From: an uncultured Prevotellaceae bacterium
Lineage (GTDB): Bacteria > Bacteroidota > Bacteroidia > Bacteroidales > Bacteroidaceae
Assembly: GCA_902767775.1 (NCBI GenBank)
Contig: CACXIP010000003.1
Location: forward strand, 1 to 64,000
DNA length: 64,000 bases
Reading direction: 5' to 3'
Numbering within the stretch: position 1 is the first letter of the stretch; every line of letters starts with the position of its first letter. Made by a program: the position numbers and the translations under genes. Of this stretch, positions 51,947 through 61,204 are shown piece after piece. The notes under the pieces are model-generated. The model worked only from the letters and a program-made list of their open reading frames with translations. It searched no databases and was not told the DNA's origin.

Positions 51947-54214
51947 ATGAACAACAATAATCTGACAAAAGTGGCTTTACGCTATCGCGCAGTGTTTCTT
52001 GACATCAGCCGCGAGGACATCAACATGACTTCTGAACCGACTCTTCCTGTGATGGCTTTCATTGCCCGACTGAAGGAGAACGGTTTCTGTGTCAGTGAGG
52101 AACTGCTCCATGCACTAAACGGGATTCCTGTCAGCAGACTGGCGGAAATCACCGAGTGCATCAATGACGTGATGGGTGTCTCCCTCAATTGGGCTTCACT
52201 TGTCAAGGGGTGGAATGTACCGACTGGCGAGACAATTGCCGACCATATTGTCACGCTCATGGCAAACATCTTCGGTGAGGAAGCGGGATTCACGGGCACT
52301 ACCCTACCCTGCGAGCATCTCATCCCAGATGGCACCTTCCCGCTCGAGCGCTACAACGGATGTCCATTCTGCGGCACACCATTCATAACGGCAGATTTCG
52401 TATACAAGGGACAAGGCTCAAAATTGAAGGAATTGCGCTTGTTTACCGTCAATGACATCAAACATGTTTTTACTACGCTGCTGTCTTCTGCCACACCGCT
52501 CGATGCCACTCAGGAAGAATCATTGATACAACTGCTCCAAGAATTTCCATTACCAGAAGACATAGAAATCCCCATAAAGGAGACCATCATGCTGGTAATC
52601 AAACAGTTGTCGGAACAGAACAAGGCAGAGGAAGCATCAAGATGGTTGAAAACTCCCACCGATGTGCTCCGCTATCTATGGTATGAGAAGACAGGTCATG
52701 TGAAGATTATCGAACCAAAGACGCTCGTCACCCATGCGAGCAGATTGTATTATCATATGTGGGGACCGCTCGACAAGAGTATGGATGCAGCCAAGGAGAT
52801 GAAACAGAAACTGATGCTGAAATACGACCGAAAAGCATGCCTCAGGGTGGCTAAATGGCTGAATGCCATGCCGATGACAGCACAGCAAGCCGCCGAGAAC
52901 ATGAACCCCAAGCGTGGCATGTGGGTGCGTATGATACGCGCCCTCCGTCTGGGTGAGTATTCACGCAAGAAGGACTTCGGTCACCTGGCAGAAATCATGG
53001 ATGTGTTCTACAAGCAGGACTACTCCACATGGCAAGGACAAGTGGACATGGCACGCAAGGAGAACGACACGGACAGGGTGCTTGGCCTACTCAAGGAGCG
53101 TCCGGGAATGTTCGCCCGTTGCCTGTTTGCCACCATGCTCCGCTTCGGCAGCGAAAAGACCCTTACCGCATTTGAGGAAATTGCCGATAAGATTCCGGCA
53201 CGCCTGCTGTTGTCGCTCGGCAATGCGGCTGAGTCCTACTTCGACCCGAAAATGATGCGTCTCGCCCGTCCCATAACGGGAGTAAGCCACACTATTCAGG
53301 CGAACAAGATGCTGGCGCTTTATGGCGATGCTGACCTCAAGGCAATGGTGGAAAAGGTGAACAGTCTCTATACCGCTTCCATGGCAAATCGCTTCGCTGC
53401 CATGAAAACAGAGGCAAAGACCATCTTCATCGACCCGAATCTATATCACATCCCAGTGAGTGTGGGCGACCGCTCCACCACCATCCAGGACACATCATGC
53501 GCACTGATGGGTACACGCTTCCCAGTGGAGGGAGATGCCGTGCGGTTGTTCCTCCAGTGGGGCAAGGGAATGCATGCACAAAGACTTGATATGGACCTGA
53601 GTGCGCGCATCACTTTGCCGTTCAACAAGGTTGAAGAATGTGCCTACTACAATCTCACATGCGTGGGCGCAAAGCACTCCGGCGACATCCGCGCCATCCC
53701 TGAGATGGTGGGGACGGCTGAGTATATCGAACTGTCGCTGCCGGAATTGGAGAAGGCTGAGGCAAAATATGTAATCTTCACCTGCAACGCCTACACCGCC
53801 GGTTCCCTCTCCCCCAATCTCGTTGTGGGATGGATGGACTCGGCTTTCCCAATGAAACTTTCAGAGAAAAAAGGTGTGGCATACGATCCGTCATGCGTCC
53901 AGCACATGGTGCGCATCAGCGAGAGCAACCTCTCCAAGGGATTGGTCTTCGGTGTGCTCGATGTGCCCAAGCGTGAGATTATCTGGCTGGAGATGCCGTT
54001 CACCTCGCAGACACTGAGAGGGGCCAACGGTGAGGCAATTGAGGCGCTGCTCCACAAATTGGAATCGAAACTCTCCGTTGGCGAACTGCTTGACATCAAG
54101 GCGAAGGCGCAGCAACTGGCAATGGTGGAGTCTGCGGATGAGGCGGATGAGGCATACACCTACGAATGGGCGCTCAACCCCGCAGAGGTAACCAAACTGT
54201 TAAGCGGCAATTAA
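51947..54214 (+). CDS. Large cytosolic protein with zinc cluster and TerD-like C-terminal domain
   Basis: 755 residues, no signal peptide. A small treble-clef/RING-like cluster is seen at 122-142 (CEHLIPDG ... CPFCG; Cys122, His124, Cys139, Cys142). A long helical middle (~180-480) follows. The C-terminal ~490-650 region resembles TerD: RLFLQWGKG, DMDLSARI, KHSGDI, then AKYVIFTCNAYTAGSL. The layout recalls the MXAN_6230/SCO0854 RING-domain family as I remember it. TerD proteins bind Ca2+ and belong to tellurite or stress-type systems; the usual acidic Ca-binding loop is not obvious here. The gene is 15 bases upstream of a DUF4153 gene. Function unknown. Confidence 0.82.
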   Translation: MNNNNLTKVALRYRAVFLDISREDINMTSEPTLPVMAFIARLKENGFCVSEELLHALNGIPVSRLAEITECINDVMGVSLNWASLVKGWNVPTGETIADHIVTLMANIFGEEAGFTGTTLPCEHLIPDGTFPLERYNGCPFCGTPFITADFVYKGQGSKLKELRLFTVNDIKHVFTTLLSSATPLDATQEESLIQLLQEFPLPEDIEIPIKETIMLVIKQLSEQNKAEEASRWLKTPTDVLRYLWYEKTGHVKIIEPKTLVTHASRLYYHMWGPLDKSMDAAKEMKQKLMLKYDRKACLRVAKWLNAMPMTAQQAAENMNPKRGMWVRMIRALRLGEYSRKKDFGHLAEIMDVFYKQDYSTWQGQVDMARKENDTDRVLGLLKERPGMFARCLFATMLRFGSEKTLTAFEEIADKIPARLLLSLGNAAESYFDPKMMRLARPITGVSHTIQANKMLALYGDADLKAMVEKVNSLYTASMANRFAAMKTEAKTIFIDPNLYHIPVSVGDRSTTIQDTSCALMGTRFPVEGDAVRLFLQWGKGMHAQRLDMDLSARITLPFNKVEECAYYNLTCVGAKHSGDIRAIPEMVGTAEYIELSLPELEKAEAKYVIFTCNAYTAGSLSPNLVVGWMDSAFPMKLSEKKGVAYDPSCVQHMVRISESNLSKGLVFGVLDVPKREIIWLEMPFTSQTLRGANGEAIEALLHKLESKLSVGELLDIKAKAQQLAMVESADEADEAYTYEWALNPAEVTKLLSGN

Positions 54215-54229
54215 TCCACAATTCCACTG

Positions 54230-55858
54230 ATGATGAGGAAAAAAATACAAAGCATATTGAGACAACTGCTGCGCAGTCCAAGGGAATTTCCCGTAGAGGC
54301 AGCAATGGGATTGATGTTCTTCTGCATCAGTGCCTGGCATACAAGTCGTGCTGGATGGGATAATGTCACAGGCGAACTGACAAGCGGTGTCAATGCCGAC
54401 ATCCTTTGGCTGTTCGTACCTCTGCTGGTGCTTACATTCTGGTTGCACAAGGTCAATCGATGGGCTTATTTCGCATCGGGATTGCTGTTCCTGCCTTTGA
54501 TGGCGCTTAATCTCAAGCCATTCCTGTGGACTTATGGTTTTGCCTTCACCTATGTTCTGGCTGCCATCCTGCTGCTGGTGGGAGTACGGCGCATGGAAAA
54601 CAGAAGTTTTGCGGCTCATGCCCTGCATGTGGTGACGCAATTGTTCTTCGGCCTCGTCATCTCTGGACTGCTAACTGGTGCTGTCATCGCCATAGTCGCC
54701 TCTTTCCTCTACATCTTCGGTATTGACACACCACAACATATTTTTGAGTATATCCTTGAATTCATTGGGTTCTTCATCGCGCCACAGGTCTGCTGCACGC
54801 TCATATCACAGGATGAAGATGAGGTCCGCGAACCTGCCAAGGTGTTGCGCCTCATTCTCAACTTCATCCTATCACCGGCCGTCATCATCTACACGGTCAT
54901 CCTCTATGTCTATTTCATCAAGATTGTCCTTGTGTGGGACCTGCCAAAAGGTGGCGTAGCATGGTTGGTCATGGGCTTTGTCACGGTGGCTCTGGTGGGA
55001 AGACTCATGCAATATGTGCTCAGCCAACACTTCTACGACTGGTTCTACCGCAACTTCACATGGATTGCCATACCGCCACTCATCATGTACTGGGTGGGCT
55101 CCATCTACCGCATACGCTTGTACAGTTTCACTGAGAGCCGGTTCTACCTGATGGTGGCAGGTGCCCTGATGACACTCTTCATCCTCATGCTGCTCTGGCG
55201 CCGAACCCGCAGATTCCAACTGATGGCACTCATTTTCGGTGCAGCCATCATCGTGTTCACCTACATCCCCGGCATCTCTGCCAAAAGCATCGGTTTCAGA
55301 TGCCAGAAGACGCGACTGCAGCAGTACATCACAAACTTGAAACTGCTGGACTCGAAGACGGGCAAATTTGTCCAAAAGCTTGACATGGAGAAAATCAGGA
55401 ACGACAGCTTGGTCAGCGAACAATATCAAGAGGTGTGCAGCATCATCGAGTATGTGCGCAATAACATGGGGCGTGATACCTTCACTGAAAAATATGGCAA
55501 ATGGAGCTGGTATGACTCCGATTTTGATAAGAACCGCCATTCTGAGCCTATTGGCGACTATTACTATTGCCTCACCCCCGTCCATTTAGGTGAATACAAC
55601 ATCATGCTGCCCTCTGACAATTATAGCATCCAATGGGGAGAAGGCATAGTAAGGGTGAAGAGAGACGATAAGGTCGTGTTGGTCTATCCCATCAATGAGA
55701 GAGCACAAAACAACTCCCAGTTGCTTGATACCCCCGACAGCCTGTTCCTATGGCGCAACGACTCCCTGATGCTCGTTCTGAACAACATCTATGTGGATTC
55801 CAATGGCACGGTAAGGGCTGGTTCCAACAATTTCCTGTTGTTTAGAAAAGCAGAATAA
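54230..55858 (+). CDS. DUF4153 polytopic membrane protein
   Basis: 542 residues with about 11 transmembrane helices in the first ~365 residues (for example LWLFVPLLVLTFWLHKVNRW and VIAIVASFLYIFGIDTPQHI). A ~170-residue soluble C-terminal domain follows, with DSKTGKFVQKLDMEKI near its beginning. The middle motif FILSPAVIIYTVILYVYFIK, then GVAWLVMGFV, is that of the DUF4153 family. No function is assigned. It is co-transcribed with the TerD-like gene, suggesting the two act together at the membrane. A strong hairpin follows. Confidence 0.9.
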   Translation: MMRKKIQSILRQLLRSPREFPVEAAMGLMFFCISAWHTSRAGWDNVTGELTSGVNADILWLFVPLLVLTFWLHKVNRWAYFASGLLFLPLMALNLKPFLWTYGFAFTYVLAAILLLVGVRRMENRSFAAHALHVVTQLFFGLVISGLLTGAVIAIVASFLYIFGIDTPQHIFEYILEFIGFFIAPQVCCTLISQDEDEVREPAKVLRLILNFILSPAVIIYTVILYVYFIKIVLVWDLPKGGVAWLVMGFVTVALVGRLMQYVLSQHFYDWFYRNFTWIAIPPLIMYWVGSIYRIRLYSFTESRFYLMVAGALMTLFILMLLWRRTRRFQLMALIFGAAIIVFTYIPGISAKSIGFRCQKTRLQQYITNLKLLDSKTGKFVQKLDMEKIRNDSLVSEQYQEVCSIIEYVRNNMGRDTFTEKYGKWSWYDSDFDKNRHSEPIGDYYYCLTPVHLGEYNIMLPSDNYSIQWGEGIVRVKRDDKVVLVYPINERAQNNSQLLDTPDSLFLWRNDSLMLVLNNIYVDSNGTVRAGSNNFLLFRKAE

Positions 55859-55887
55859 TCCATGATGGTGCCGTCCTTCGACAAAAA

Positions 55888-55932
55888 AGACCACTATTTT
55901 GAGAATCTGACGATTGTGCAAAATAGTGGTCT
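55888..55932. terminator. Bidirectional terminator between DUF4153 and guaA
   Basis: A perfect 14-base inverted repeat AGACCACTATTTTG / CAAAATAGTGGTCT with a 17-base loop, flanked by an A tract on the left and an AT-rich stretch on the right. It serves both convergent operons. Confidence 0.85.
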
Positions 55933-55974
55933 ATATGATATTATTATATTTCCCTCAGTTTATAGGATTCTTTC

Positions 55975-57516
55975 CTACTCCCACTCTATGGTTGATGGCG
56001 GTTTTGAGGAGATGTCATAGCATACTCGGTTCACTCCCCTTACCTTGTTGATAATCTCATTCGACACTCGCGCCATAAAATCATAAGGCAGATGTGCCCA
56101 GTCTGCGGTCATCGCATCAGTGCTGGTGACGGCACGCAGGGCAACTGGATGCTCGTAGGTTCTTTCATCACCCATCACACCCACACTGCGGACGGTGGAA
56201 AGCAAAATGGCTCCTGCCTGCCAAATCTTGTCGTACAAGACCTCTCCATCCTCACAGACGTACTGCAGCATCGACTCAATATAAATGTCATCTGCTTCCT
56301 GAAGAATACGCACCTTTTCGGGAGTGATGTCTCCGAGGATGCGGACAGCAAGTCCCGGACCGGGGAATGGATGGCGCTTGATAAGCCGTTCGGGCATGTT
56401 CAACTGGTAGCCCACACGCCTCACCTCATCCTTGAACAGCCATTTCAACGGCTCACAGAGCTGCAGATGCATCTCTTTGGGCAGACCGCCTACATTGTGA
56501 TGACTCTTGATGACCATACCTGTGATGCTGAGACTCTCGATGCGGTCGGGATAAATGGTGCCCTGGGCAAGCCATTTGGCATCGGTGATTTTCTTGGCTT
56601 CTGCATTAAACACCTCAACAAAGTCGCGGCCGATGATTTTACGCTTCTGCTCTGGGTCGGAAACACCCTCAAGGTCGGCGAAGAACTTGCTGCTGGCATC
56701 TACGCCTATCACGTTGAGGCCCAAGCCTTTGTATGCATCCATCACCTTATTGAATTCATTTTTGCGCAACATACCATGGTCGACAAAAATACAGGTGAGA
56801 CGGTCGCCGATGGCGCGGTTGAGCAATACAGCACAGACGGAGGAGTCTACACCGCCACTGAGTCCAAGTATGACACGGTCATTTCCTATCTGTTGCTTCA
56901 ACTCTGCCACTGTGGTCTCGACAAAAGATGCCGGACTCCATTCCTGACGGCTTCCGCAGATGTTGACAACGAAGTTGCGAAGCAAATCTTTACCCTGGGT
57001 GGTGTGGAATACCTCTGGATGGAACTGAACCGCCCACAAAGGAAGCTGCTCACTGGCATATGCCGCATATTTGACATCTGCCGTGGAAGCGATGGCGTGA
57101 CAGTCGGAGGGAATGGCGGTGATGGTGTCGCCATGACTCATCCAAACCTGTGAGTTGGGTTCAAAACCCTGGAAAAGAGGGTTGGATGCATCGAATGACT
57201 GAAGATTGGCACGCCCATACTCTCTCGTGTTGGTCTTCTCCACTTTTCCACCACCGGATTGGGCGATGAATTGTGCGCCATAGCAGATGCCAAGCACAGG
57301 AATGCGCCCAACAAACTGACTGAGGTCAACGCGAAATGCCTGCGGGTCGTGAACGGAGAAGGGCGAACCGCTGAGGATGACACCTATCACTGTGGGGTCG
57401 CCGACAGGAAATTTGTTGTAGGGCAGAATCTCACAAAACGTATCGAGCTCACGCACGCGTCTGCCTATCAGTTGGGTGGTCTGTGACCCAAAGTCGAGAA
57501 TGATGATCTTTTGCAT
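55975..57516 (-). CDS. guaA: GMP synthase (glutamine-hydrolysing)
   Basis: 513 residues. Class I amidotransferase domain with Cys78 (GICYG), His166 and Glu168 (QFHPEVF). ATP-pyrophosphatase loop [10 protein letters not shown] (219-228). C-terminal dimerisation domain ending in the conserved [14 protein letters not shown]. It converts XMP to GMP with glutamine and ATP. It is the last gene of an operon with a MurU-like nucleotidyltransferase 27 bases upstream. Confidence 0.98.
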   Translation of the reverse strand: MQKIIILDFGSQTTQLIGRRVRELDTFCEILPYNKFPVGDPTVIGVILSGSPFSVHDPQAFRVDLSQFVGRIPVLGICYGAQFIAQSGGGKVEKTNTREYGRANLQSFDASNPLFQGFEPNSQVWMSHGDTITAIPSDCHAIASTADVKYAAYASEQLPLWAVQFHPEVFHTTQGKDLLRNFVVNICGSRQEWSPASFVETTVAELKQQIGNDRVILGLSGGVDSSVCAVLLNRAIGDRLTCIFVDHGMLRKNEFNKVMDAYKGLGLNVIGVDASSKFFADLEGVSDPEQKRKIIGRDFVEVFNAEAKKITDAKWLAQGTIYPDRIESLSITGMVIKSHHNVGGLPKEMHLQLCEPLKWLFKDEVRRVGYQLNMPERLIKRHPFPGPGLAVRILGDITPEKVRILQEADDIYIESMLQYVCEDGEVLYDKIWQAGAILLSTVRSVGVMGDERTYEHPVALRAVTSTDAMTADWAHLPYDFMARVSNEIINKVRGVNRVCYDISSKPPSTIEWE

Positions 57517-57543
57517 ATGAAATGGTTTTTGGTTTTGCTGTAA

Positions 57544-58299
57544 TTATGGCATAGATTCAGATGGGGTGGACAACTGCCGGATGAATTGCTCGGCTTTTTC
57601 CAATGTATCCAACTTTCCCACATCCATGAGTCGGAGGTCGGTCTTCAAATATCCCTTGATGCGAACCTTGTCGCATAGCGAGAGATAGAAGTCAATGATG
57701 CCGAAACGCTCGGGCCAACCTTGCATCATCTGTAGGAGTCTGGGGGATATGACGTGGATACCCGCAAATGCCAACTTCCGATATAAAGAGGGGTCGAGTG
57801 AGGTATAGGGTGAGCGTACCTCTCCTGTCCCAATGTGCGTCCAGCCCTTCATCAGCATGCCTTCATCAAAGAGCAGATACCTGCTCGTTTGACGCTCGCT
57901 GACCAACAGTGTGGCGTCAGCGTCTGCTGCGTGCGAGTACAACTTGCCAAGGTCGACATTGCTGAGAATATCCACATTATGTATCAACACATGGCTGTCG
58001 GAAGAGAACAGGGAAGCGGCCTTACGCAGCCCGCCGCCAGTCTCCAGTAGGGCTTCTCTTTCGTCTGAGAAGAGAATGTCCATACATGTACGGGGATGCT
58101 CATTCACGTAGTCCACGATTTGGTCGGCAAAATGGTGCACATTGATGACAACACGCTCAAAACCGGCTGACTCCAATCGGTCGAGCACATGGTCGAGCAA
58201 TGGCTTCTCCCCTACCCTGACCAAGGCCTTCGGCATGGTATCGGTGAGGGGGCGGAGCCTGGTACCCAGGCCGGCTGCAAAAATCATGGCCTGTCTCAT
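57544..58299 (-). CDS. MurU-like sugar-1-phosphate nucleotidyltransferase
   Basis: 251 residues, Rossmann-type nucleotidyltransferase. GLGTRLRPLTDTMPKALVRV (10-29) is the nucleotide/metal signature. LLETGGGLRKA and HNVDILSN match the MurU branch (MurNAc-1-phosphate uridylyltransferase of Pseudomonas). The start codon overlaps the stop of the kinase-RapZ gene (ATGA), so the two products are made together, as with the amgK-murU pair of peptidoglycan recycling. The precise sugar is not proven; mannose-1-P or other hexose-1-P transferases are the alternatives. Confidence 0.88.
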   Translation of the reverse strand: MRQAMIFAAGLGTRLRPLTDTMPKALVRVGEKPLLDHVLDRLESAGFERVVINVHHFADQIVDYVNEHPRTCMDILFSDEREALLETGGGLRKAASLFSSDSHVLIHNVDILSNVDLGKLYSHAADADATLLVSERQTSRYLLFDEGMLMKGWTHIGTGEVRSPYTSLDPSLYRKLAFAGIHVISPRLLQMMQGWPERFGIIDFYLSLCDKVRIKGYLKTDLRLMDVGKLDTLEKAEQFIRQLSTPSESMP

Positions 58300-59828
58300 C
58301 TTGCGGGCAAAATTTGGTTGATTCCTTGTTCACGATGGCATATCCTTACCTCGATGCCAAACTTTTTGTTGAGGTGTTCGGCAAGATGCTGTGCGGAGTA
58401 TACACTGCGGTGCTGACCTCCGGTGCATCCAAAAGAGAACATAAGGTCTGTAAAACCTCTCTGAAGATAACGCGCCACATGGGCATCTGCCAATTGGTAA
58501 ACGTGTCCGAGAAAGGTGACAATCTCTCCGTCGTCCTCCAAAAAACGGATGACGGGCTCGTCGAGACCGGTCAGTTTCTTGTATGGCTCATACCTTCCGG
58601 GGTTGTGGGTGCTGCGGCAGTCAAACACATAACCACCTCCATTGCCGGATTCGTCATCGGGAATCCCCTTACGGTAGGAGAAACTGAAAACCCTTACCAC
58701 CAGCGGGCCCTTACCGTCGTATTTCGAAAAAGTGGCAGGACCGTCATTGGAGTGGGCCTGATAAATATTGGAGTCGGTGGTGCGATATCCGTCCGTACGT
58801 TGCTTGGGCTCGTCTTTCACCTCAAACTGGGGCAATTGGGTAAGTCTGCTCAGCACATCCATCAGATAGGGATAATGGAAATTCTCTGCTGCCAGCATAC
58901 GTCTGAGGTTGTCAATGGCGGGCGGGATGGAGTCGATGAAGTGTTGTTTGCGCTCAAAATAGCCTCTGTAACCGTATGCGCCCAAAACCTGCAGGGTTCG
59001 GAATAGCACAAAGAGTGACAGACGTTCCACAAAGTGACGCTTGGAGGGTACCTCGGTGAATTGCTTGAGGGAATAATAGTATTCGTAAATCAGCTTGCGG
59101 CGAAGTTTGTCGGGATAACGGGCGGACGCCTGCCAGAGAAATGAGGCGAGGTCATAGTAATACGGCCCTTTTCGGCCTCCCTGGAAATCAATAAACGAGG
59201 GCTTCCCTTCCTTGTCGAGCATCACATTGCGGGCTTGGAAGTCGCGGTACATGAAACTGTCTGTGGGCTCTGCCAACAAGTCTTTTGCCATCAGCCTGAA
59301 ATTGGCCTCCAACTTCAGTTCATGGAAGTCAAGGTCTGTGGGTTTGAGAAAACAATACTTGAAGTAGTTGAGGTCGAACAACACATTCTCCTCATTGAAT
59401 TCGGGCTGAGGGTAACAATATGACCAGTCCAATCCACGGGCACCGCGGATTTGGAAATTGGGAAGTTGCCTGATGGTCTCCACCAAAAGATTCTGTTCCT
59501 TTAAATTATATCGCCCTCCGGCTTCCCTGCCGCCCTTGAGCGCGTCAAAAAGTGACTCTTTGCCCAAGTCTTTCTGGAGGTACCTCATCCGGTCTTCACT
59601 GACGGCAATCACATCAGGAACAGGCAACTTGCGTTTCCTGAAATGACCGGAAAGATAGATGAAAGCATCGTTCTCGTCTCGGCTGGTGCCTACCACACCG
59701 ATGACTGTCTCTCCATCGGAATTGCCCAAACGGTAATAGGCACGGTTGCTTCCTGCACCTGCCAAGGCTTCAATGCTGGCTGGTGCCTTACCAAAATGTG
59801 ATGTGTATAATTGACGCAGTAATTGCAT
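58296..59828 (-). CDS. AmgK-like sugar kinase fused to a RapZ C-terminal domain
   Basis: 510 residues from the ATG at 59828; a TTG at 59840 overlapping the previous stop is possible. Residues 1-~330 form an aminoglycoside-phosphotransferase-type kinase: YRDFQARN catalytic loop (194-201, Asp196) and IDFQGG metal site (213-218). Residues ~377-505 match the RapZ C-terminal domain (YVFDCRSTHNPG, KLTGLDEPV, GCTGGQHRSV at 467-476), the part that binds glucosamine-6-phosphate in E. coli RapZ. The N-terminal P-loop domain of RapZ is absent. With the MurU homologue it suggests amino-sugar recycling with a built-in sensor; this is inference. Confidence 0.9.
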   Translation of the reverse strand: MQLLRQLYTSHFGKAPASIEALAGAGSNRAYYRLGNSDGETVIGVVGTSRDENDAFIYLSGHFRKRKLPVPDVIAVSEDRMRYLQKDLGKESLFDALKGGREAGGRYNLKEQNLLVETIRQLPNFQIRGARGLDWSYCYPQPEFNEENVLFDLNYFKYCFLKPTDLDFHELKLEANFRLMAKDLLAEPTDSFMYRDFQARNVMLDKEGKPSFIDFQGGRKGPYYYDLASFLWQASARYPDKLRRKLIYEYYYSLKQFTEVPSKRHFVERLSLFVLFRTLQVLGAYGYRGYFERKQHFIDSIPPAIDNLRRMLAAENFHYPYLMDVLSRLTQLPQFEVKDEPKQRTDGYRTTDSNIYQAHSNDGPATFSKYDGKGPLVVRVFSFSYRKGIPDDESGNGGGYVFDCRSTHNPGRYEPYKKLTGLDEPVIRFLEDDGEIVTFLGHVYQLADAHVARYLQRGFTDLMFSFGCTGGQHRSVYSAQHLAEHLNKKFGIEVRICHREQGINQILPAR

Positions 59829-59836
59829 GCTGATAT

Positions 59837-60079
59837 TCAATCCCTTTGCTCAGACCTAGACTGGCCGTTGTCATTGTCGTTTTCCTCGTTCTCTTCCATG
59901 GCTTGTTGCTGCTCTTCCCACTCACGGCGGCGTTTGTTGTCGTATTTGAGCAAAAAAGAATCGATGAGCAGCAACAGCATCATGATGCCCAAAGCCATGA
60001 GGAATGAACGTGTGAGATATATCAATGCTGCTGAAAGCAACAAAAGAAAAATCAAGTGAAGTATGGTTTTCTTGTCCAT
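59837..60079 (-). CDS. Small two-helix membrane protein
   Basis: 80 residues from the ATG at 60079; the longer frame runs through the promoter. Two adjacent hydrophobic helices (ILHLIFLLLLSAALIYLTRS, then FLMALGIMMLLLLIDSFLL) are followed by a highly charged Glu/Asn/Asp/Gln tail. No family recognised. It is first in the kinase-RapZ, MurU-like, guaA operon, with its stop 9 bases before the next ATG. Confidence 0.75.
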   Translation of the reverse strand: MDKKTILHLIFLLLLSAALIYLTRSFLMALGIMMLLLLIDSFLLKYDNKRRREWEEQQQAMEENEENDNDNGQSRSEQRD

Positions 60080-60111
60080 GACGATATAATGACGAATCTC
60101 TTTTGGGGGTG

Positions 60112-60143
60112 TAAAGGTACTAAAAAGTACCCGTTTTTTCAAA
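60112..60143 (-). promoter_or_regulatory. Promoter of the small membrane protein/kinase-RapZ/MurU-like/guaA operon
   Basis: Minus strand TTTG (60143-60140), 20-base spacer, TACCTTTA (60119-60112). The start is near 60105, 26 bases before the ATG at 60079. Confidence 0.65.
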
Positions 60144-60188
60144 CATATCCCTCGTTTTTTGTTTATCCACAAAAAAATTGAATGGATT

Positions 60189-60220
60189 TTTGAGTTTTCA
60201 CCATACTTTTGTTATTTTTG
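60189..60220 (+). promoter_or_regulatory. Consensus promoter of the AraC-type regulator/rhaD operon
   Basis: TTTG (60189-60192), 20-base spacer, TATTTTTG (60213-60220) followed by CAT. It places the start near 60227 and fixes the regulator start at the ATG at 60272. Confidence 0.8.
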
Positions 60221-60271
60221 CATAGCAGAAAGCAAGATTTGCTTAAACCATCATTCAAAGACTTCCAGACC

Positions 60272-61165
60272 ATGCAGGAAAGTAAATATTTGGTTGCTAA
60301 CGAACATGACGCATTATGGGGACTGACGGTCAGCACCGTCGGATATGATGCGGTTGAGCCGGGTGAGCACTACCCTACCAAGGGCCATGCGGATGGATAT
60401 TACTTTGACATGGAAAGAGGAAGGGTATTGAATGAATATCAGATGCTTTATCTGATGGAGGGCGAAGGGACATTCCAATCTGCTCACATTGAAAGCACGA
60501 CAATAAAAGCAGGCGACATTTTCCTGCTGTTCCCTGGAGAATGGCACACTTACGGGCCATTGCCAAAATCGAAATGGAAAAGCTATTGGATTGGATTCAA
60601 AGGGCGCAACATCGACGACAGGGTGAACAACAACTTCCTGCATCCCTCGAAAGCCATCTACCATGTGGGGTATTCTTCTGAAATCATCGAACTGTATAAA
60701 GCAGCGATGAAGGCTGCATTCGAGGAGGCCGCACATTCACAACAAATGCTGGCAGGGATAGTCAACCACCTCCTGGGGGCAATGTATTCCCTGGAGCGCA
60801 TTATAGAACTCAACAAGAATCACGGCCAGGTGGAAATGGTAGGCAAGGCTCGCATCCGAATACGTGAGTCGCTGGAGAGCGATCTTACCATCCAGCAATT
60901 GGCTGATTCATTGGGGGTGAGCTATTCCAACTTCCGAAAACTCTTCAAGTTGCACACAGGACTCTCCCCTGCCCTATATCAGCAGGATTTACGTCTGCAG
61001 CGTGCCAAGGAACTGCTTTCGACTACAAAGATGAGTATCAAGGAAATCGCCTATAGATTGAATTTCGAATCGCCAGATTATTTCTCATCCCGTTTTCGTA
61101 TGAAGACAGGAATGAAACCCAGCGAATTCAGAAAACAAGGGTTGGCGGGAAAAAGAGATGAATAA
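60272..61165 (+). CDS. AraC-family transcription regulator of the rhamnose locus
   Basis: 297 residues. An N-terminal cupin-type ligand domain (~30-120; YLMEGEGTFQSAHIESTTIK, AGDIFLLFPGEWHTYGP) is followed by a C-terminal double HTH (~195-290; LTIQQLADSLGVSYSNFRKL, MSIKEIAYRLNFESPDYFSS, FRMKTGMKPSEFRK). It lies directly upstream of rhaD on the same transcript. That makes it a likely L-rhamnose-responsive activator, analogous in role to RhaR, though the ligand is inferred. Confidence 0.93.
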   Translation: MQESKYLVANEHDALWGLTVSTVGYDAVEPGEHYPTKGHADGYYFDMERGRVLNEYQMLYLMEGEGTFQSAHIESTTIKAGDIFLLFPGEWHTYGPLPKSKWKSYWIGFKGRNIDDRVNNNFLHPSKAIYHVGYSSEIIELYKAAMKAAFEEAAHSQQMLAGIVNHLLGAMYSLERIIELNKNHGQVEMVGKARIRIRESLESDLTIQQLADSLGVSYSNFRKLFKLHTGLSPALYQQDLRLQRAKELLSTTKMSIKEIAYRLNFESPDYFSSRFRMKTGMKPSEFRKQGLAGKRDE

Positions 61166-61204
61166 GTAATGATTATCGAATAATTAATAAACTATTTGAA
61201 AACT

